From an uncultured Pseudomonadales bacterium (GTDB lineage Bacteria; Pseudomonadota; Gammaproteobacteria; Pseudomonadales; Porticoccaceae), in contig CAJQJT010000353.1 in the NCBI GenBank assembly GCA_905478725.1, positions 1-5,426 on the forward strand: a DNA stretch of 5,426 nt, given 5' to 3'. Under the pieces are notes generated by a model, which saw only the letters and a list, made by a program, of their open reading frames with translations, was not told the origin of the DNA and ran no database searches. A program made the position numbers and the translations under genes. This document shows, piece by piece, positions 4,259 through 5,426 of this stretch. The stretch's first letter is position 1. The number at the start of each line of letters is the position of its first letter.

Positions 4259-5395
4259 TTATACTAGGCTGGTCTCCATCTTAGGGGCTTTGGCTAACGC
4301 CCCTAAGACTTCGCTTAGTGCCTGAACTAGCTTGTCTGTATCACCGCGTCTGCGGACCACATTGCGAAGATAAGACTCTGTAGAACCCACCTTATTGCTG
4401 CACTCCCGTGTCACTAGTCCGTACTGCTCTAGCAATAGGTTGCGTACTTCTTTGCCTGAAACCCCCACTGGTAGCTCAGTAAACAGAAAGTTACATTGCG
4501 ACGGGTAGGTTTTTAGCCCAGCTACGGTCTGTAATTGCTGATACATATATTCGCGGTCTTGCGCTACCTTGATAAAGCTTTCTCTGTAGGCGTCCTTAAA
4601 GTGGTGCATGTTCTTAAGCACAAAACCCGCAAGACCGTTAATGTTCCAATAAGGCAGCTGATTGCGTAGCGCCTTGGCTAGCTGCAGGTTTGCAACCGCA
4701 TAGCCGAGTCGGATGCCGTGCCAACCCAGTGACTTGCCCATGCTTTTAACCACCACCATATTTGTTGAGTTTATGGCGAGGGCTTCGGCACTTTGCAAGT
4801 TTGAAAACTCAATAAATGACTCGTCAATAATGATACGTTCAATATGTTTGAGCTGGTGGAGTAGCGCCTTGATATCGGCATTGGAAAAATAGGCGCCGGT
4901 TGGGTTGTTCGGGTTAGAGATGACCACAGTCTGAGCACCGGTCTCATTGGCGCGGCGAACAACCTCACTGACCTCCAGCTTAAAATCCTTGGCCTTCTCG
5001 CGCTGGACAAAATGCACCGGAATATCAAAGTCGGGCGGCAGATCGGTCCAGCGACCGAATGTAGGAACCGAGGTAAGAATGGGTCCATTACTGTCTTTAC
5101 AGAGAATAGTAATGATTTCAGTAATGCCATTGGCCGCGACAATATTGTCCGCCGGACTACCACAGAGATCGGCAATGCATTGTTGATGCGCCGGCGCATA
5201 GTCTGGGTAGTACTTTAAAATATCCGCCATATTGTCTTGAATTAGCTCAACCATCTTTGGCGGTGGAAAATAGGAATTGGCCGGAACACAGAAATCAGTC
5301 AAAGCCCCTTTGAAGCGCGTGCGTGAACGTATTTCAAACATAGACGGGTTATGAAACAGGGTTTGAAAAATATCGAGATGTTGATTAGTACTCAT
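4259..5395 (-). CDS. HisC/CobD-like PLP-dependent aminotransferase (class I/II fold)
   Basis: Cytosolic fold-type I PLP enzyme of 378 residues, full length. Motifs in order: YYPDY (62-66), the NGITEI cofactor loop (89-94), PTFGRW (111-116), SNPNNPTG with PLP-ring Asn164, DESFIEF with Asp191 pairing to the pyridine nitrogen, MGKSLGWHGIRLGY with Schiff-base Lys221 and phosphate-side Arg229, and the substrate-carboxylate Arg344 in SYLRNVV. The order and spacing fit the histidinol-phosphate aminotransferase/threonine-phosphate decarboxylase group. However, HisC normally has DEAY, an S-K-A-F lysine segment and LR(I/V)(S/T)VG at the C-terminal Arg. Here these are DESF, G-K-S-L-G-W and LRNVVRRR, so this is probably a divergent member and not the histidine-pathway enzyme. 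The substrate is unknown, and no his or cob gene is present. GGAGG five bases before the ATG (upstream strand 5396-5405) fixes the start. It converges on the LuxR-type gene. Confidence 0.92.
   Translation of the reverse strand: MSTNQHLDIFQTLFHNPSMFEIRSRTRFKGALTDFCVPANSYFPPPKMVELIQDNMADILKYYPDYAPAHQQCIADLCGSPADNIVAANGITEIITILCKDSNGPILTSVPTFGRWTDLPPDFDIPVHFVQREKAKDFKLEVSEVVRRANETGAQTVVISNPNNPTGAYFSNADIKALLHQLKHIERIIIDESFIEFSNLQSAEALAINSTNMVVVKSMGKSLGWHGIRLGYAVANLQLAKALRNQLPYWNINGLAGFVLKNMHHFKDAYRESFIKVAQDREYMYQQLQTVAGLKTYPSQCNFLFTELPVGVSGKEVRNLLLEQYGLVTRECSNKVGSTESYLRNVVRRRGDTDKLVQALSEVLGALAKAPKMETSLV
4280..4307 (-). repeat. Perfect inverted repeat inside the 3' end of the aminotransferase gene
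   Basis: CTTAGGGGC (4280-4288) and GCCCCTAAG (4299-4307) are nine-base perfect arms with a ten-base loop, covering the codons for about residues 363-372 of the enzyme. The minus-strand RNA would form the hairpin just before the stop, but no T-run follows. It may help stabilise or end the message. Confidence 0.5.
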
Positions 5396-5426
5396 AACAG
5401 CCTCCGCTGATCATATGGTGGTTTCC

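Noticed and set aside
4771..5218. Long reading frames on both strands within the HisC-like gene
   Set aside because: They are out-of-frame shadows of a gene whose own frame carries all the PLP motifs. Their products are Arg/Ser-rich and match nothing.

Overview
The window looks like chromosomal DNA of a mid-GC gammaproteobacterium, possibly a marine or environmental one. This rests on three things: an AspC/TyrB-type aminotransferase and a shikimate kinase-family protein of the kind seen in Pseudomonas and its relatives, a decayed IS3-family insertion sequence, and ordinary GGAGG-type ribosome binding sites. The species call is an inference from protein style, not from any database match.

Layout, left to right. 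(1) Positions 1-906, plus strand: the C-terminal three quarters of an aspartate/aromatic aminotransferase, cut by the window edge. (2) 914 to about 1423/1468, minus strand: a shikimate kinase-like P-loop kinase, convergent with (1) and 7 bp from it. (3) About 1470-1716, minus strand: the 3' end of an IS3-family element that I recognise by translation. It carries a broken transposase C-terminus with small insertions and a nonsense codon, and its end abuts the start of the kinase gene. (4) 1734-2336, minus strand: a TetR-family repressor, divergent from (5) 2462-3211, plus strand, a classical short-chain dehydrogenase/reductase (SDR). Between them lies a compact regulatory region with a TACCG-AA-CGGTA palindrome placed to control both promoters. 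(6) 3348-4118, plus strand: a LuxR-type HTH regulator whose apparent N-terminus is made of degenerate 18-bp tandem repeats. (7) A strong 12-bp-stem hairpin (4122-4155) and three perfect 14-bp tandem repeats (4194-4235) lie between convergent genes. (8) 4259-5395, minus strand: a full-length HisC/CobD-like PLP aminotransferase.

The genes do not form one pathway. The aminotransferase and kinase at the left could both touch aromatic amino acid metabolism, but they are convergent and so not co-transcribed. TetR plus SDR is a self-contained regulator/enzyme pair. The TetR has a cysteine where NemR has its redox-sensing Cys106, so an electrophile- or aldehyde-responsive module is a plausible reading. 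The LuxR protein and the HisC-like enzyme stand alone.

I see no convincing new multi-gene system. The observations most worth a second look are the IS remnant and its effect on the kinase start, the TetR operator and cysteine, the Ser-to-Thr change in the SDR active site, the repeat-coded N-terminus of the LuxR protein, and the 14-bp repeat array. No gene-free stretch exceeds 300 bp. The longest (1469-1733) is almost entirely the IS remnant.
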